From positions 2,206,501 to 2,270,500 of the forward strand of contig NW_027183949.1 of NCBI RefSeq assembly GCF_041296385.1: DNA of 64,000 bases. Direction: 5' to 3'. Source of the DNA: Aphelocoma coerulescens (taxonomy: Eukaryota; Chordata; Aves; Passeriformes; Corvidae). Position 1 is the first letter of the stretch. Every line of letters begins with the position of its first letter. Made by a program: the position numbers and the translations under genes. Below the pieces are notes generated by a model. That model was not told the origin of the DNA, ran no database searches, and saw only the letters and a list, made by a program, of their open reading frames with translations. Shown here piece by piece: positions 24,140 through 37,428 of this stretch.

Positions 24140-26355
24140 CAGGGAGAGAGAATTCAGTGGAAAGACTCCGAGAATTCTGCTCCCAGAGATCATTCCTGCT
24201 CACACTGACCCTTGTAGAAAGGGGACATCGCTCCAGGCAGCCTGTACTGAGCATGTGGCTCCTGAGTGGGGTTTGTTGTTTAGGAAACCTGCTCAGGCTT
24301 TTCCATTCTTTCCTTGCAAACAGGAAAACTTCTCCTGGGGCTGTGTGCAGGCAGAGCCCTGAGGAGAGCAGGTGGCACATGGTGCGCTGGGCTGGGACAG
24401 CCAGCTGCAGAGCTCAAGGGAAGAAGCCCAAAGTGTCACAATGGCTCCTTGCCTTCACATGCAACACCTGGGTCACAATGGTCTCCTTGATTCCATGAGG
24501 CCCCACTGTGTCACAATGGCTCCTTGGTTCCATCAGGTTCCGCAGTGTCCCCATGGTCTCCTTTGATCCGCATTGTCATCATGGACAATTGGTTCCATGA
24601 GGCCCCGCAGTGTCACAATGGTCCCTTGCTTCCATAGGTTTTACGTTGTAACAATGGACTCCTTGCTTCTATGAGCTAGCCTGCTTTTTGCAGAGGTGTC
24701 TTTGGTTCCAACAAGGCCCCGCTGTGTCTCAGTGCACCCTGGCTTCCATGTGGATCTGGAGTATCACAAAGGCTCCTTGGTTCCACCAGGTCCTGCTGTG
24801 TCACAATGGGTCCTGTGGTCCCTGAGGCCCTCCAAAGTCATCATGGAGGCTTGCTTCCATGAGGTTCCATTATGTGCCAGTGCTCATCTTGGTTCCAGGA
24901 GTTTCCTTAGTGTCACAATGCTCTCCATGCTTCCATGATTCCCCACAATGTCCCAATGCTCTCCAGGCTTCCATTAGGCCCTGCTTTGCCACAATGGTCC
25001 CCTTGTTTCCATGAGGCCCCGCTGTGTCACAATGGACGTATGGTTCCGTGATGTTGCGTGGTGTCACCGTGCTCTTCTTGAATCCGCAGTGGAACAATGG
25101 ACCATTGGTTCCGTGCGGCCTGGCCGTGTCACAATGGGCTCTTTGATTCCATGATTCCCCACGGTGTCACAATGGAGCCTTGTTTCTAGGAGGTTCTGTA
25201 CTGTCACAATTGGCTCCTTGATGCCATCAGCCCCTGCAGTGTCACAATGGCTCCTTGGTTCCATGAGGAACACAATAGCTTGGCATAAGCATTGAGCAAC
25301 AGCTGCTGAACACACCTGGCAACATCTGCTTGCATCAAAAGAGGGCTTCAAGCTGACAATGGCACCAGCAGCTTCCATCTGACACAGACACCCAGGGAAA
25401 GGACAGGCTGTGCCGGTTTGGACAAATTTGGAGGAAAATATCCTCTGATAGAAGGCAGGTTACACCCAGCCCTCCCCCACCAGGTTTGGGAAAAAAGAAT
25501 TTTCCTGGGAAGAAAGTGAAAGAGATAAAAACTATTTTTTTAACAAACACCCAAGAAAAGGATAACAATGCTAAATATTAAAACCTCTCGCTGTGGAGAG
25601 AAAGCTGGGATAATTTGAGAGTCCTTCCGTGTTTCGGTGGGGTCTCCTGAAACATCCATAGACAGCGAGGCCCGTGCAAAGAAATAGGGAGCGATTCTTG
25701 AGAGAAGTTTCAGAGCTCTTTCTTCTCCAGCCACATGGGCGGGGCACTGCCAAAGAACTGAGCAATCACAGCACAACCAGGGCCCTCCTGGCACAGGGCA
25801 ACACAAAATAACCAGTGCTGAACAGGATTAGGGCACATGTGAGCAGGGAGCAGGGAGACCCCCGTGCCCAGGCCATGCCTCTACCCCAGGGTCCCCTCTC
25901 CCATGACCGCATGGCAGGGGGGAGGAACCCCAACACTTCCGTAGGTGCAGTCTCTCTCCTCCTCCTTGCAGCTGGCTCATGGGCCCACATTCAGGGCCCC
26001 CACCTCGGTAGAAAATTCTCCCAATGTGCTCTGATGTGGAAACAGTCAAGAAGAGAAGAAGGGAAAAAAACCCCCGAAGTCCCAGGAAAACAAAGTTCAA
26101 CTCTCCATCTCCCTCCAGAGAAAAAATGCTGAAAACTGGCTCAAAAGAAACAAGGTTGCTTCCTCCGCTCTTGCTGCAAGCAGGATGCAGAGGAGTGTGG
26201 ATGTGTGTCCTTGAACAAACGCTCTGAGAAGTTTGTCCGGTTTTTTTTTCCTCTCCCCCCTCTCAGGCTCAGTTGAAAGGCACAGAAATGCACAAAGTTA
26301 CCTTCTGGGCATAGAGCAGGATAGGGGATACACATGATAAAGTCACCCCAAGACA
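24140..26355 (+). repeat. Unit 12 (type B, 2,216 bp)
   Basis: Minisatellite 24437-25268; LTR-like segment 25409-26355. Partner of unit 6 at +13,263, including the ttccgtaggtgcag change. Confidence 0.95.
25409..26355. mobile_element. Solo LTR-like segment, unit 12
   Basis: 947 bp, same variants as unit 6. Confidence 0.62.
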
Positions 26356-28572
26356 CAGGGAGAGAGAATTCAGTGGAAAGACTCCGAGAATTCTGCTCCC
26401 AGAGATCATTCCTGCTCACACTGACCCTTGTAGAAAGGGGACATCGCTCCAGGCAGCCTGTACTGAGCATGTGGCTCCTGAGTGGGGTTTGTTGTTTAGG
26501 AAACCTGCTCAGGCTTTTCCATTCTTTCCTTGCAAACAGGAAAACTTCTCCTGGGGCTGTGTGCAGGCAGAGCCCTGAGGAGAGCAGGTGGCACATGGTG
26601 CGCTGGGCTGGGACAGCCAGCTGCAGAGCTCAAGGGAAGAAGCCCAAAGTGGCACAATGGCTCCTTGCCTTCACATGCAACACCTGGGTCACAATGGTCT
26701 CCTTGATTCCATGAGGCCCCACTGTGTCACAATGGCTCCTTGGTTCCATCAGGTTCCGCAGTGTCACCATGGTCTCCTTTGATCCGCATTGTCATCATGG
26801 ACAATTGGTTCCATGAGGCCCCGCAGTGTCACAATGGTCCCTTGGTTCCATAGGTTTGATGTTGTAACAATGGACTCCTTGCTTCTATGAGCCAGCCTGC
26901 TTTTTGCAGAGGTGTCTTTGGTTCCAACAAGGCCCCGCTGTGTCTCAGTGCACCCTGGCTTCCATGTGGATCTGGAGTATCACAAAGGCTCCTTGGTTCC
27001 ACCAGGTCCTGCTGTGTCACAATGGGTCCTGTGGTCCCTGAGGCCCTCCAAAGTCATCATGGAGGCTTGCTTCCATGAGGTTCCATTATGTGCCAGTGCT
27101 CATCTTGGTTCCAGGAGTTTCCTTAGTGTCACAATGCTCTCCATGCTTCCATGATTCCCCACAATGTCCCAATGCTCTCCATGCTTCCATTAGGCCCTGC
27201 TTTGCCACAATGGTCCCCTTGTTTCCATGAGGCCCCGCTGTGTCACAATGGACGTATGGTTCCATGATGTTGCGTGGTGTCACCGTGCTCTTCTTGAATC
27301 CGCAGTGGAACAATGGACCATTGGTTCCATGCGGCCTGGCCGTGTCACAATGGGCTCCTTGATTCCATGATTCCCCACGGTGTCACAATGGAGCCTTGTT
27401 TCTAGGACGTTCTGTACTGTCACAATTGGCTCCTTGATGCCATCAGCCCCTGCAGAGTCACAATGGCTCCTTGGTTCCATGAGGAACACAATAGCTTGGC
27501 ATAAGCATTGAGCAACAGCTGCTGAACACACCTGGCAACATCTGCTTGCATCAAAAGAGGGCTTCAAGCTGACAATGGCACCAGCAGCTTCCATCTGACA
27601 CAGACACCCAGGGAAAGGACAGGCTGTGCCGGTTTGGACAAATTTGGAGGAAAATATCCTCTGATAGAAGGCAGGTTACACCCAGCCCTCCCCCACCAGG
27701 TTTGGGAAAAAAGAATTTTCCTGGGAAGAAAGTGAAAGAGATAAAAACTATTTTTTTAACAAACACCCAGGAAAAGGATAACAATGCTAAATATTAAAAC
27801 CTCTCACTGTGGAGAGAAAGCTGGGATAATTTGAGAGTCCTTCCGTGTTTCGGTGGGGTCTCCTGAAACATCCATAGACAGCGAGGCCCGTGCAAAGAAA
27901 TAGGGAGCGATTCTTGAGAGAAGTTTCAGAGCTCTTTCTTCTCCAGCCACATGGGCGGGGCACTGCCAAAGAACGGAGCAATCACGGCACAACCAGGGCC
28001 CTCCTGGCACAGGGCAACACAAAATAACCAGTGCTGAACAGGATTAGGGCTCATGTCAGCAGGGAGCAGGGAGACCCCCCGTGCCCAGGCCATGCCTCTA
28101 CCCCAGGGTCCCCTCTCCCATGACCTCATGGCAGGGGGGAGGAACCCCAACACTTCCAGAGGTGTAGTCTCTCTCCTCCTCCTTGCAGCTGGCTCATGGG
28201 CCCACATTCAGGGCCCCCACCTCGGTAGAAAATTCTCCCAATGTGCTCTGATGTGGAAACAGTCAAGAAGAGAAGAAGGGAAAAAAACCCCCGAAGTCCC
28301 AGGAAAACAAAGTTCAACTCTCCATCTCCCTCCAGAGAAAAAATGCTGAAAACTGGCTCAAAAGAAACAAGGTTGCTTCCTCCGCTCTTGCTGCAAGCAG
28401 AATGCAGAGGAGTGTGTATGTGTGTCCTTGAACAAACGCTCTGAGAAGTTTGTCCGGTTTTTTTTTCCTCTCCCCCCTCTCAGGTTCAGTTGAAAGGCAC
28501 AGAAATGCACAAAGTTACCTTCTGGGCATAGAGCAGGATAGGGGATACACATGATAAAGTCACCCCAAGACA
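26356..28572 (+). repeat. Unit 13 (type A, 2,217 bp)
   Basis: Minisatellite 26653-27484; LTR-like segment 27625-28572. Partner of unit 7 at +13,263, including gggctcatgtcagc. Confidence 0.95.
27625..28572. mobile_element. Solo LTR-like segment, unit 13
   Basis: 948 bp, same variants as unit 7. Confidence 0.62.
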
Positions 28573-30788
28573 CAGGGAGAGAGAATTCAGTGGAAAGACT
28601 CCGAGAATTCTGCTCCCAGAGATCATTCCTGCTCACACTGACCCTTGTAGAAAGGGGACATCGCTCCAGGCAGCCTGTACTGAGCATGTGGCTCCTGAGT
28701 GGGGTTTGTTGTTTAGGAAACCTGCTCAGGCTTTTCCATTCTTTCCTTGCAAACAGGAAAACTTCTCCTGGGGCTGTGTGCAGGCAGAGCCCTGAGGAGA
28801 GCAGGTGGCACATGGTGCGCTGGGCTGGGACAGCCAGCTGCAGAGCTCAAGGGAAGAAGCCCAAAGTGTCACAATGGCTCCTTGCCTTCACATGCAACAC
28901 CTGGGTCACAATGGTCTCCTTGATTCCATGAGGCCCCACTGTGTCACAATGGCTCCTTGGTTCCATCAGGTTCCGCAGTGTCCCCATGGTCTCCTTTGAT
29001 CCGCATTGTCATCATGGACAATTGGTTCCATGAGGCCCCGCAGTGTCACAATGGTCCCTTGCTTCCATAGGTTTTACGTTGTAACAATGGACTCCTTGCT
29101 TCTATGAGCTAGCCTGCTTTTTGCAGAGGGGTCTTTGGTTCCAACAAGGCCCCGCTGTGTCTCAGTGCACCCTGGCTTCCATGTGGATCTGGAGTATCAC
29201 AAAGGCTCCTTGGTTCCACCAGGTCCTGCTGTGTCACAATGGGTCCTGTGGTCCCTGAGGCCCTCCAAAGTCATCATGGAGGCTTGCTTCCATGAGGTTC
29301 CATTATGTGCCAGTGCTCATCTTGGTTCCAGGAGTTTCCTTAGTGTCACAATGCTCTCCATGCTTCCATGATTCCCCACAATGTCCCAATGCTCTCCAGG
29401 CTTCCATTAGGCCCTGCTTTGCCACAATGGTCCCCTTGTTTCCATGAGGCCCCGCTGTGTCACAATGGACGTATGGTTCCGTGATGTTGCGTGGTGTCAC
29501 CGTGCTCTTCTTGAATCCGCAGTGGAACAATGGACCATTGGTTCCGTGCGGCCTGGCCGTGTCACAATGGGCTCCTTGATTCCATGATTCCCCACGGTGT
29601 CACAATGGAGCCTTGTTTCTAGGAGGTTCTGTACTGTCACAATTGCCTCCTTGATGCCATCAGCCCCTGCAGTGTCACAATGGCTCCTTGGTTCCATGAG
29701 GAACACAATAGCTTGGCATAAGCATTGAGCAACAGCTGCTGAACACACCTGGCAACATCTGCTTGCATCAAAAGAGGGCTTCAAGCTGACAATGGCACCA
29801 GCAGCTTCCATCTGACACAGACACCCAGGGAAAGGACAGGCTGTGCCGGTTTGGACAAATTTGGAGGAAAATATCCTCTGATAGAAGGCAGGTTACACCC
29901 AGCCCTCCCCCACCAGGTTTGGGAAAAAAGAATTTTCCTGGGAAGAAAGTGAAAGAGATAAAAACTATTTTTTTAACAAACACACAGGAAAAGGATAACA
30001 ATGCTAAATATTAAAACCTCTCGCTGTGGAGAGAAAGCTGGGATAATTTGAGAGTCCTTCCGTGTTTCGGTGGGGTCTCCTGAAACATCCATAGACAGCG
30101 AGGCCCGTGCAAAGAAATAGGGAGCGATTCTTGAGAGAAGTTTCAGAGCTCTTTCTTCTCCAGCCACATGGGCGGGGCACTGCCAAAGAACTGAGCAATC
30201 ACAGCACAACCAGGGCCCTCCTGGCACAGGGCAACACAAAATAACCAGTGCTGAACAGGATTAGGGCACATGTGAGCAGGGAGCAGGGAGACCCCCGTGC
30301 CCAGGCCATGCCTCTACCCCAGGGTCCCCTCTCCCATGACCGCATGGCAGGGGGGAGGAACCCCAACACTTCCGTAGGTGCAGTCTCTCTCCTCCTCCTT
30401 GCAGCTGGCTCATGGGCCCACATTCAGGGCCCCCACCTCGGTAGAAAATTCTCCCAATGTGCTCTGATGTGGAAACAGTCAAGAAGAGAAGAAGGGAAAA
30501 AAACCCCCGAAGTCCCAGGAAAACAAAGTTCAACTCTCCATCTCCCTCCAGAGAAAAAATGCTGAAAACTGGCTCAAAAGAAACAAGGTTGCTTCCTCCG
30601 CTCTTGCTGCAAGCAGGATGCAGAGGAGTGTGTATGTGTGTCCTTGAACAAACGCTCTGAGAAGTTTGTCCGGTTTTTTTTTCCTCTCCCCCCTCTCAGG
30701 CTCAGTTGAAAGGCACAGAAATGCACAAAGTTACCTTCTGGGCATAGAGCAGGATAGGGGATACACATGATAAAGTCACCCCAAGACA
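28573..30788 (+). repeat. Unit 14 (type B, 2,216 bp)
   Basis: Minisatellite 28870-29701; LTR-like segment 29842-30788. Partner of unit 8 at +13,263, including gcagaggggtc. Confidence 0.95.
29842..30788. mobile_element. Solo LTR-like segment, unit 14
   Basis: 947 bp, same variants as unit 8. Confidence 0.62.
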
Positions 30789-33003
30789 CAGGGAGAGAGA
30801 ATTCAGTGGAAAGACTCCGAGAATTCTGCTCCCAGAGATCATTCCTGCTCACACTGACCCTTGTAGAAAGGGGACATCGCTCCAGGCAGCCTGTACTGAG
30901 CATGTGGCTCCTGAGTGGGGTTTGTTGTTTAGGAAACCTGCTCAGGCTTTTCCATTCTTTCCTTGCAAACAGGAAAACTTCTCCTGGGGCTGTGTGCAGG
31001 CAGAGCCCTGAGGAGAGCAGGTGGCACATGGTGCGCTGGGCTGGGACAGCCAGCTGCAGAGCTCAAGGGAAGAAGCCCAAAGTGGCACAATGGCTCCTTG
31101 CCTTCACATGCAACACCTGGGTCACAATGGTCTCCTTGATTCCATGAGGCCCCACTGTGTCACAATGGCTCCTTGGTTCCATCAGGTTCCGCAGTGTCAC
31201 CATGGTCTCCTTTGATCCGCATTGTCATCATGGACAATTGGTTCCATGAGGCCCCGCAGTGTCACAATGGTCCCTTGGTTCCATAGGTTTGATGTTGTAA
31301 CAATGGACTCCTTGCTTCTATGAGCCAGCCTGCTTTTTGCAGAGGTGTCTTTGGTTCCAACAAGGCCCCGCTGTGTCTCAGTGCACCCTGGCTTCCATGT
31401 GGATCTGGAGTATCACAAAGGCTCCTTGGTTCCACCAGGTCCTGCTGTGTCACAATGGGTCCTGTGGTCCCTGAGGCCCTCCAAAGTCATCATGGAGGCT
31501 TGCTTCCATGAGGTTCCATTATGTGCCAGTGGTCATCTTGGTTCCAGGAGTTTCCTTAGTGTCACAATGCTCTCCATGCTTCCATGATTCCCCACAATGT
31601 CCCAATGCTCTCCATGCTTCCATTAGGCCCTGCTTTGCCACAATGGTCCCCTTGTTTCCATGAGGCCCCGCTGTGTCACAATGGACGTATGGTTCCATGA
31701 TGTTGCGTTGTGTCACCGTGCTCTTCTTGAATCCGCAGTGGAACAATGGACCATTGGTTCCATGCGGCCTGGCCGTGTCACAATGGGCTCCTTGATTCCA
31801 TGATTCCCCACGGTGTCACAATGGAGCCTTGTTTCTAGGACGTTCTGTACTGTCACAATTGGCTCCTTGATGCCATCAGCCCCTGCAGAGTCACAATGGC
31901 TCCTTGGTTCCATGAGGAACACAATAGCTTGGCATAAGCATTGAGCAACAGCTGCTGAACACACCTGGCAACATCTGCTTGCATCAAAAGAGGGCTTCAA
32001 GCTGACAATGGCACCAGCAGCTTCCATCTGACACAGACACCCAGGGAAAGGACAGGCTGTGCCGGTTTGGACAAATTTGGAGGAAAATATCCTCTGATAG
32101 AAGGCAGGTTACACCCAGCCCTCCCCCACCCGGTTTGGGAAAAAAGAATTTTCCTGGGAAGAAAGTGAAAGAGATAAAAACTATTTTTTTAACAAACACC
32201 CAGGAAAAGGATAACAATGCTAAATATTAAAACCTCTCACTGTGGAGAGAAAGCTGGGATAATTTGAGAGTCCTTCCGTGTTTCGGTGGGGTCTCCTGAA
32301 ACATCCATAGACAGCGAGGCCCGTGCAAAGATATAGGGAGCGATTCTTGAGAGAAGTTGCAGAGCTCTTTCTTCTCCAGCCACATGGGCGGGGCACTGCC
32401 AAAGAACTGAGCAATCACGGCACAACCAGGGCCCTCCTCGCACAGGGCAACACAAAATAACCAGTGCTGAAAAGGATTAGGGCACATGTGAGCAGGGAGC
32501 AGGGAGACCCCCGTGCCCAGGCCATGCCTCTACCCCAGGGTCCCCTCTCCCATGACCTCATGGCAGGGGGGAGGAACCCCAACACTTCCAGAGGTGTAGT
32601 CTCTCTCCTCCTCCTTGCAGCTGGCTCATGGGCCCACATTCAGGGCCCCCACCTCGGTAGAAAATTCTCCCAATGTGCTCTGATGTGGAAACAGTCAAGA
32701 AGAGAAGAAGGGAAAAAAACCCCCGAAGTCCCAGGAAAACAAAGTTCAACTCTCCATCTCCCTCCAGAGAAAAAATGCTGAAAACTGGCTCAAAAGAAAC
32801 AAGGTTGCTTCCTCCGCTCTTGCTGCAAGCAGGATGCAGAGGAGTGGGGATGTGTGTCCTTGAACAAACGCTCTGAGAAGTTTGTCCGGTTTTTTTTCCT
32901 CTCCCCCCTCTCAGGCTCAGTTGAAAGGCACAGAAATGCACAAAGTTACCTTCTGGGCATAGAGCAGGATAGGGGATACACGTGATAAAGTCACCCCAAG
33001 ACA
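30789..33003 (+). repeat. Unit 15 (type A, 2,215 bp)
   Basis: Minisatellite 31086-31917; LTR-like segment 32058-33003 (946 bp). Its first 826 bp (to 31,614) continue the 13,263 bp duplication, and then it diverges from unit 9. The T run near 32,890 is eight instead of nine, and gtggggatgtg near 32,846 is private. The strict A-B alternation ends after this unit. Confidence 0.95.
32058..33003. mobile_element. Solo LTR-like segment, unit 15
   Basis: 946 bp: five-C tract and an eight-T run. Has ctcctcgcacagg near 32,433. Confidence 0.62.
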
Positions 33004-35212
33004 CAGGGAGAGAGAATTCAGTGGAAAGACTCCGAGAATTCTGCTCCCAGAGATCATTCCTGCTCACACTGACCCTTGTAGAAAGGGGACATCGTTCCAG
33101 GCAGCCTGTACTGAGCATGTGGCTCCTGAGTGGGGTTTGTTGTTTAGGAAACCTGCTCAGGCTTTTCCATTCTTTCCTTCCAAACAGGAAAACTTCTCCT
33201 GGGGCTGTGTGCAGGCAGAGCCCTGAGGAGAGCAGGTGGCACATGGTGCGCTGGGCTGGGACAGCCAGCTGCAGAGCTCAAGGGAAGAAGCCCAAAGTGT
33301 CACAATGGCTCCTTGCCTTCACATGCAACACCTGGGTCACAATGGTCTCCTTGATTCCATGAGGCCCCACTGTGTCACAATGGCTCCTTGGTTCCATCAG
33401 GTTCCGCAGTGTCACCATGGTCTCCTTTGATCCGCATTGTCATCATGGACAATTGGTTCCATGAGGCCCCGCAGTGTCACAATGGTCCCTTGCTTCCATA
33501 GGTTTGATGTTGTAACAATGGACTCCTTGCTTCTATGAGCTAGCCTGCTTTTTGCAGAGGTGTCTTTGGTTCCAACAAGGCCCCGCTGTGTCTCAGTGCA
33601 CCCTGGCTTCCATGTGGATCTGGAGTATCACAAAGGCTCCTTGGTTCCACCAGGTCCTGCTGTGTCACAATGGGTCCTGTGGTCCCTGAGGCCCTCCAAA
33701 GTCATCATGGAGGCTTGGTTCCGTGAGGTTCCATTATGTGCCAGTGCTCATCTTGGTTCCAGGAGTTTCCTTAGTGTCACAATGCTCTCCATGCTTCCAT
33801 GATTCCCCACAATGTCCCAATGCTCTCCATGCTTCCATTAGGCCCTGCTTTGCCACAATGGTCCCCTTGTTTCCATCAGGCCCCGCTGTGTCACAATGGA
33901 CGTATGGTTCCATGATGTTGCGTGGTGTCACCGTGCTCTTCTTGAATCCGCAGTGGAACAATGGACCATTGGTTCCGTGCGGCCTGGCCGTGTCACAATG
34001 GGCTCCTTGATTCCATGATTCCCCACGGTGTCACAATGGAGCCTTGTTTCTAGGAGGTTCTGTACTGTCACAATTGCCTCCTTGATGCCATCAGCCCCTG
34101 CAGTGTCACAATGGCTCCTTGGTTCCATGAGGAACACAATAGCTTGGCATAAGCATTGAGCAACAGCTGCTGAACACACCTGGCAACATCTGCTTGCATC
34201 AAAAGAGGGCTTCAAGCTGACAATGGCACCAGCAGCTTCCATCTGACACAGACACCCAGGGAAAGGACAGGCTGTGCCGGTTTGGACAAATTTGGAGGAA
34301 AATATCCTCTGATAGAAGGCAGGTTACACCCAGCCCTCCCCCACCAGGTTTGGGAAAAAAGAATTTTCCTGGGAAGAAAGTGAAAGAGATAAAAACTATT
34401 TTTTTAACAAACACCCAAGAAAAGGATAACAATGCTAAATATTAAAACCTCTCGCTGTGGAGAGAAAGCTGGGATAATTTGAGAGTCCTTCCGTGTTTCG
34501 GTGGGGTCTCCTGAAACATCCATAGACAGCGAGGCCCGTGCAAAGAAATAGGGAGCGATTCTTGAGAGAAGTTTCAGAGCTCTTTCTTCTCCAGCCACAT
34601 GGGCGGGGCACTGCCAAAGAACTGAGCAATCACAGCACAACCAGGGCCCTCCTGGCACAGGGCAACACAAAATAACCAGTGCTGAACAGGATTAGGGCAC
34701 ATGTGAGCAGGGAGACCCCCGTGCCCAGGCCATGCCTCTACCCCAGGGTCCCCTCTCCCATGACCTCATGGCAGGGGGGAGGAACCCCAACACTTCCAGA
34801 GGTGTAGTCTCTCTCCTCCTCCTTGCAGCTGGCTCATGGGCCCACATTCAGGGCCCCCACCTCGGTAGAAAATTCTCCCAATGTGCTCTGATGTGGAAAC
34901 AGTCAAGAAGAGAAGAAGGGAAAAAAACCCCCGAAGTCCCAGGAAAACAAAGTTCAACTCTCCATCTCCCTCCAGAGAAAAAATGCTGAAAACTGGCTCA
35001 AAAGAAACAAGGTTGCTTCCTCCGCTCTTGCTGCAAGCAGAATGCAGAGGAGTGTGTATGTGTGTCCTTGAACAAACGCTCTGAGAAGTTTGTCCGGTTT
35101 TTTTTTCCTCTCCCCCCTCTCAGGTTCAGTTGAAAGGCACAGAAATGCACAAAGTTACCTTCTGGGCATAGAGCAGGATAGGGGATACACATGATAAAGT
35201 CACCCCAAGACA
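33004..35212 (+). repeat. Unit 16 (type B, 2,209 bp)
   Basis: Minisatellite 33301-34132, with ttggttccgtgagg near 33,716 (units 16, 18, 26 and 28 only). LTR-like segment 34273-35212, 7 bp shorter because one gcaggga repeat is lost near 34,710. The spacer has ttccttccaaac near 33,176. Confidence 0.95.
34273..35212. mobile_element. Solo LTR-like segment, unit 16
   Basis: 940 bp: one 7-bp gcaggga repeat lost, five-C tract. Confidence 0.62.
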
Positions 35213-37428
35213 CAGGGAGAGAGAATTCAGTGGAAAGACTCCGAGAATTCTGCTCCCAGAGATCATTCCTGCTCACACTGACCCTTGTAGAAAGGGGACA
35301 TCGCTCCAGGCAGCCTGTACTGAGCATGTGGCTCCTGAGTGGGGTTTGTTGTTTAGGAAACCTGCTCAGGCTTTTCCATTCTTTCCTTGCAAACAGGAAA
35401 ACTTCTCCTGGGGCTGTGTGCAGGCAGAGCCCTGAGGAGAGCAGGTGGCACATGGTGCGCTGGGCTGGGACAGCCAGCTGCAGAGCTCAAGGGAAGAAGC
35501 CCAAAGTGTCACAATGGCTCCTTGCCTTCACATGCAACACCTGGGTCACAATGGTCTCCTTGATTCCATGAGGCCCCACTGTGTCACAATGGCTCCTTGG
35601 TTCCATCAGGTTCCGCAGTGTCCCCATGGTCTCCTTTGATCCGCATTGTCATCATGGACAATTGGTTCCATGAGGCCCCGCAGTGTCACAATGGTCCCTT
35701 GGTTCCATAGGTTTGATGTTGTAACAATGGACTCCTTGCTTCTATGAGCTAGCCTGCTTTTTGCGGAGGTGTCTTTGGTTCCAACAAGGCCCCGCTGTGT
35801 CTCAGTGCACCCTGGCTTCCATGTGGATCTGGAGTATCACAAAGGCTCCTTGGTTCCACCAGGTCCTGCTGTGTCACAATGGGTCCTGTGGTCCCTGAGG
35901 CCCTCCAAAGTCATCATGGAGGCTTGCTTCCATGAGGTTCCATTATGTGCCAGTGCTCATCTTGGTTCCAGGAGTTTCCTTAGTGTCACAATGCTCTCCA
36001 TGCTTCCATGATTCCCCACAATGTCCCAATGCTCTCCAGGCTTCCATTAGGCCCTGCTTTGCCACAATGGTCCCCTTGTTTCCATCAGGCCCCGCTGTGT
36101 CACAATGGACGTATGGTTCCATGATGTTGCGTTGTGTCACCGTGCTCTTCTTGAATCCGCAGTGTAACAATGGGCCATTGGTTCCATGCGGCCTGGCCGT
36201 GTCACAATGGGCTCCTTGATTCCATGATTCCCCACGGTGTCACAATGGAGCCTTGTTTCTAGGACGTTCTGTACTGTCACAATTGGCTCCTTGATGCCAT
36301 CAGCCCCTGCAGAGTCACAATGGCTCCTTGGTTCCATGAGGAACACAATAGCTTGGCATAAGCATTGAGCAACAGCTGCTGAACACACCTGGCAACATCT
36401 GCTTGCATCAAAAGAGGGCTTCAAGCTGACAATGGCACCAGCAGCTTCCATCTGACACAGACACCCAGGGAAAGGACAGGCTGTGCCGGTTTGGACAAAT
36501 TTGGAGGAAAATATCCTCTGATAGAAGGCAGGTTACACCCAGCCCTCCCCCACCCGGTTTGGGAAAAAAGAATTTTCCTGGGAAGAAAGTGAAAGAGATA
36601 AAAACTATTTTTTTAACAAACACCCAGGAAAAGGATAACAATGCTAAATATTAAAACCTCTCACTGTGGAGAGAAAGCTGGGATAATTTGAGAGTCCTTC
36701 CGTGTTTCGGTGGGGTCTCCTGAAACATCCATAGACAGCGAGGCCCGTGCAAAGATATAGGGAGCGATTCTTGAGAGAAGTTGCAGAGCTCTTTCTTCTC
36801 CAGCCACATGGGCGGGGCACTGCCAAAGAACTGAGCAATCACGGCACAACCAGGGCCCTCCTCGCACAGGGCAACACAAAATAACCAGTGCTGAAAAGGA
36901 TTAGGGCACATGTGAGCAGGGAGCAGGGAGACCCCCGTGCCCAGGCCATGCCTCTACCCCAGGGTCCCCTCTCCCATGACCTCATGGCAGGGGGGAGGAA
37001 CCCCAACACTTCCAGAGGTGTAGTCTCTCTCCTCCTCCTTGCAGCTGGCTCATGGGCCCACATTCAGGGCCCCCACCTCGGTAGAAAATTCTCCCAATGT
37101 GCTCTGATGTGGAAACAGTCAAGAAGAGAAGAAGGGAAAAAAACCCCCGAAGTCCCAGGAAAACAAAGTTCAACTCTCCATCTCCCTCCAGAGAAAAAAT
37201 GCTGAAAACTGGCTCAAAAGAAACAAGGTTGCTTCCTCCGCTCTTGCTGCAAGCAGGATGCAGAGGAGTGTGTATGTGTGTCCTTGAACAAACGCTCTGA
37301 GAAGTTTGTCCGGTTTTTTTTTCCTCTCCCCCCTCTCAGGCTCAGTTGAAAGGCACAGAAATGCACAAAGTTACCTTCTGGGCATAGAGCAGGATAGGGG
37401 ATACACGTGATAAAGTCACCCCAAGACA
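35213..37428 (+). repeat. Unit 17 (type B, 2,216 bp)
   Basis: Minisatellite 35510-36341, with tttgcggagg near 35,763 and gtaacaatgggcc near 36,165, both shared only with unit 27. LTR-like segment 36482-37428. Confidence 0.95.
36482..37428. mobile_element. Solo LTR-like segment, unit 17
   Basis: 947 bp, with ctcctcgcacagg and tgaaaagga as in units 15 and 25. Confidence 0.62.

Larger units (their letters stand above)
17708..30970 (+). repeat. Six-unit higher-order repeat, second copy
   Basis: This is the tandem partner of 4,445-17,707 and covers units 9-14. The match continues about 640 bp into unit 15, to 31,614, before the first mismatch. The absence of visible divergence over about 13.9 kb means a very recent duplication, active homogenisation, or duplication during assembly. 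Confidence 0.9.

Noticed and set aside
32558..33244. Longest frame in the array, 228 codons, minus strand, unit 15
   Set aside because: It exists only because a T-run deletion fuses two frames that are separate in the other units; unit 28 shows a similar chance fusion of 166 codons.
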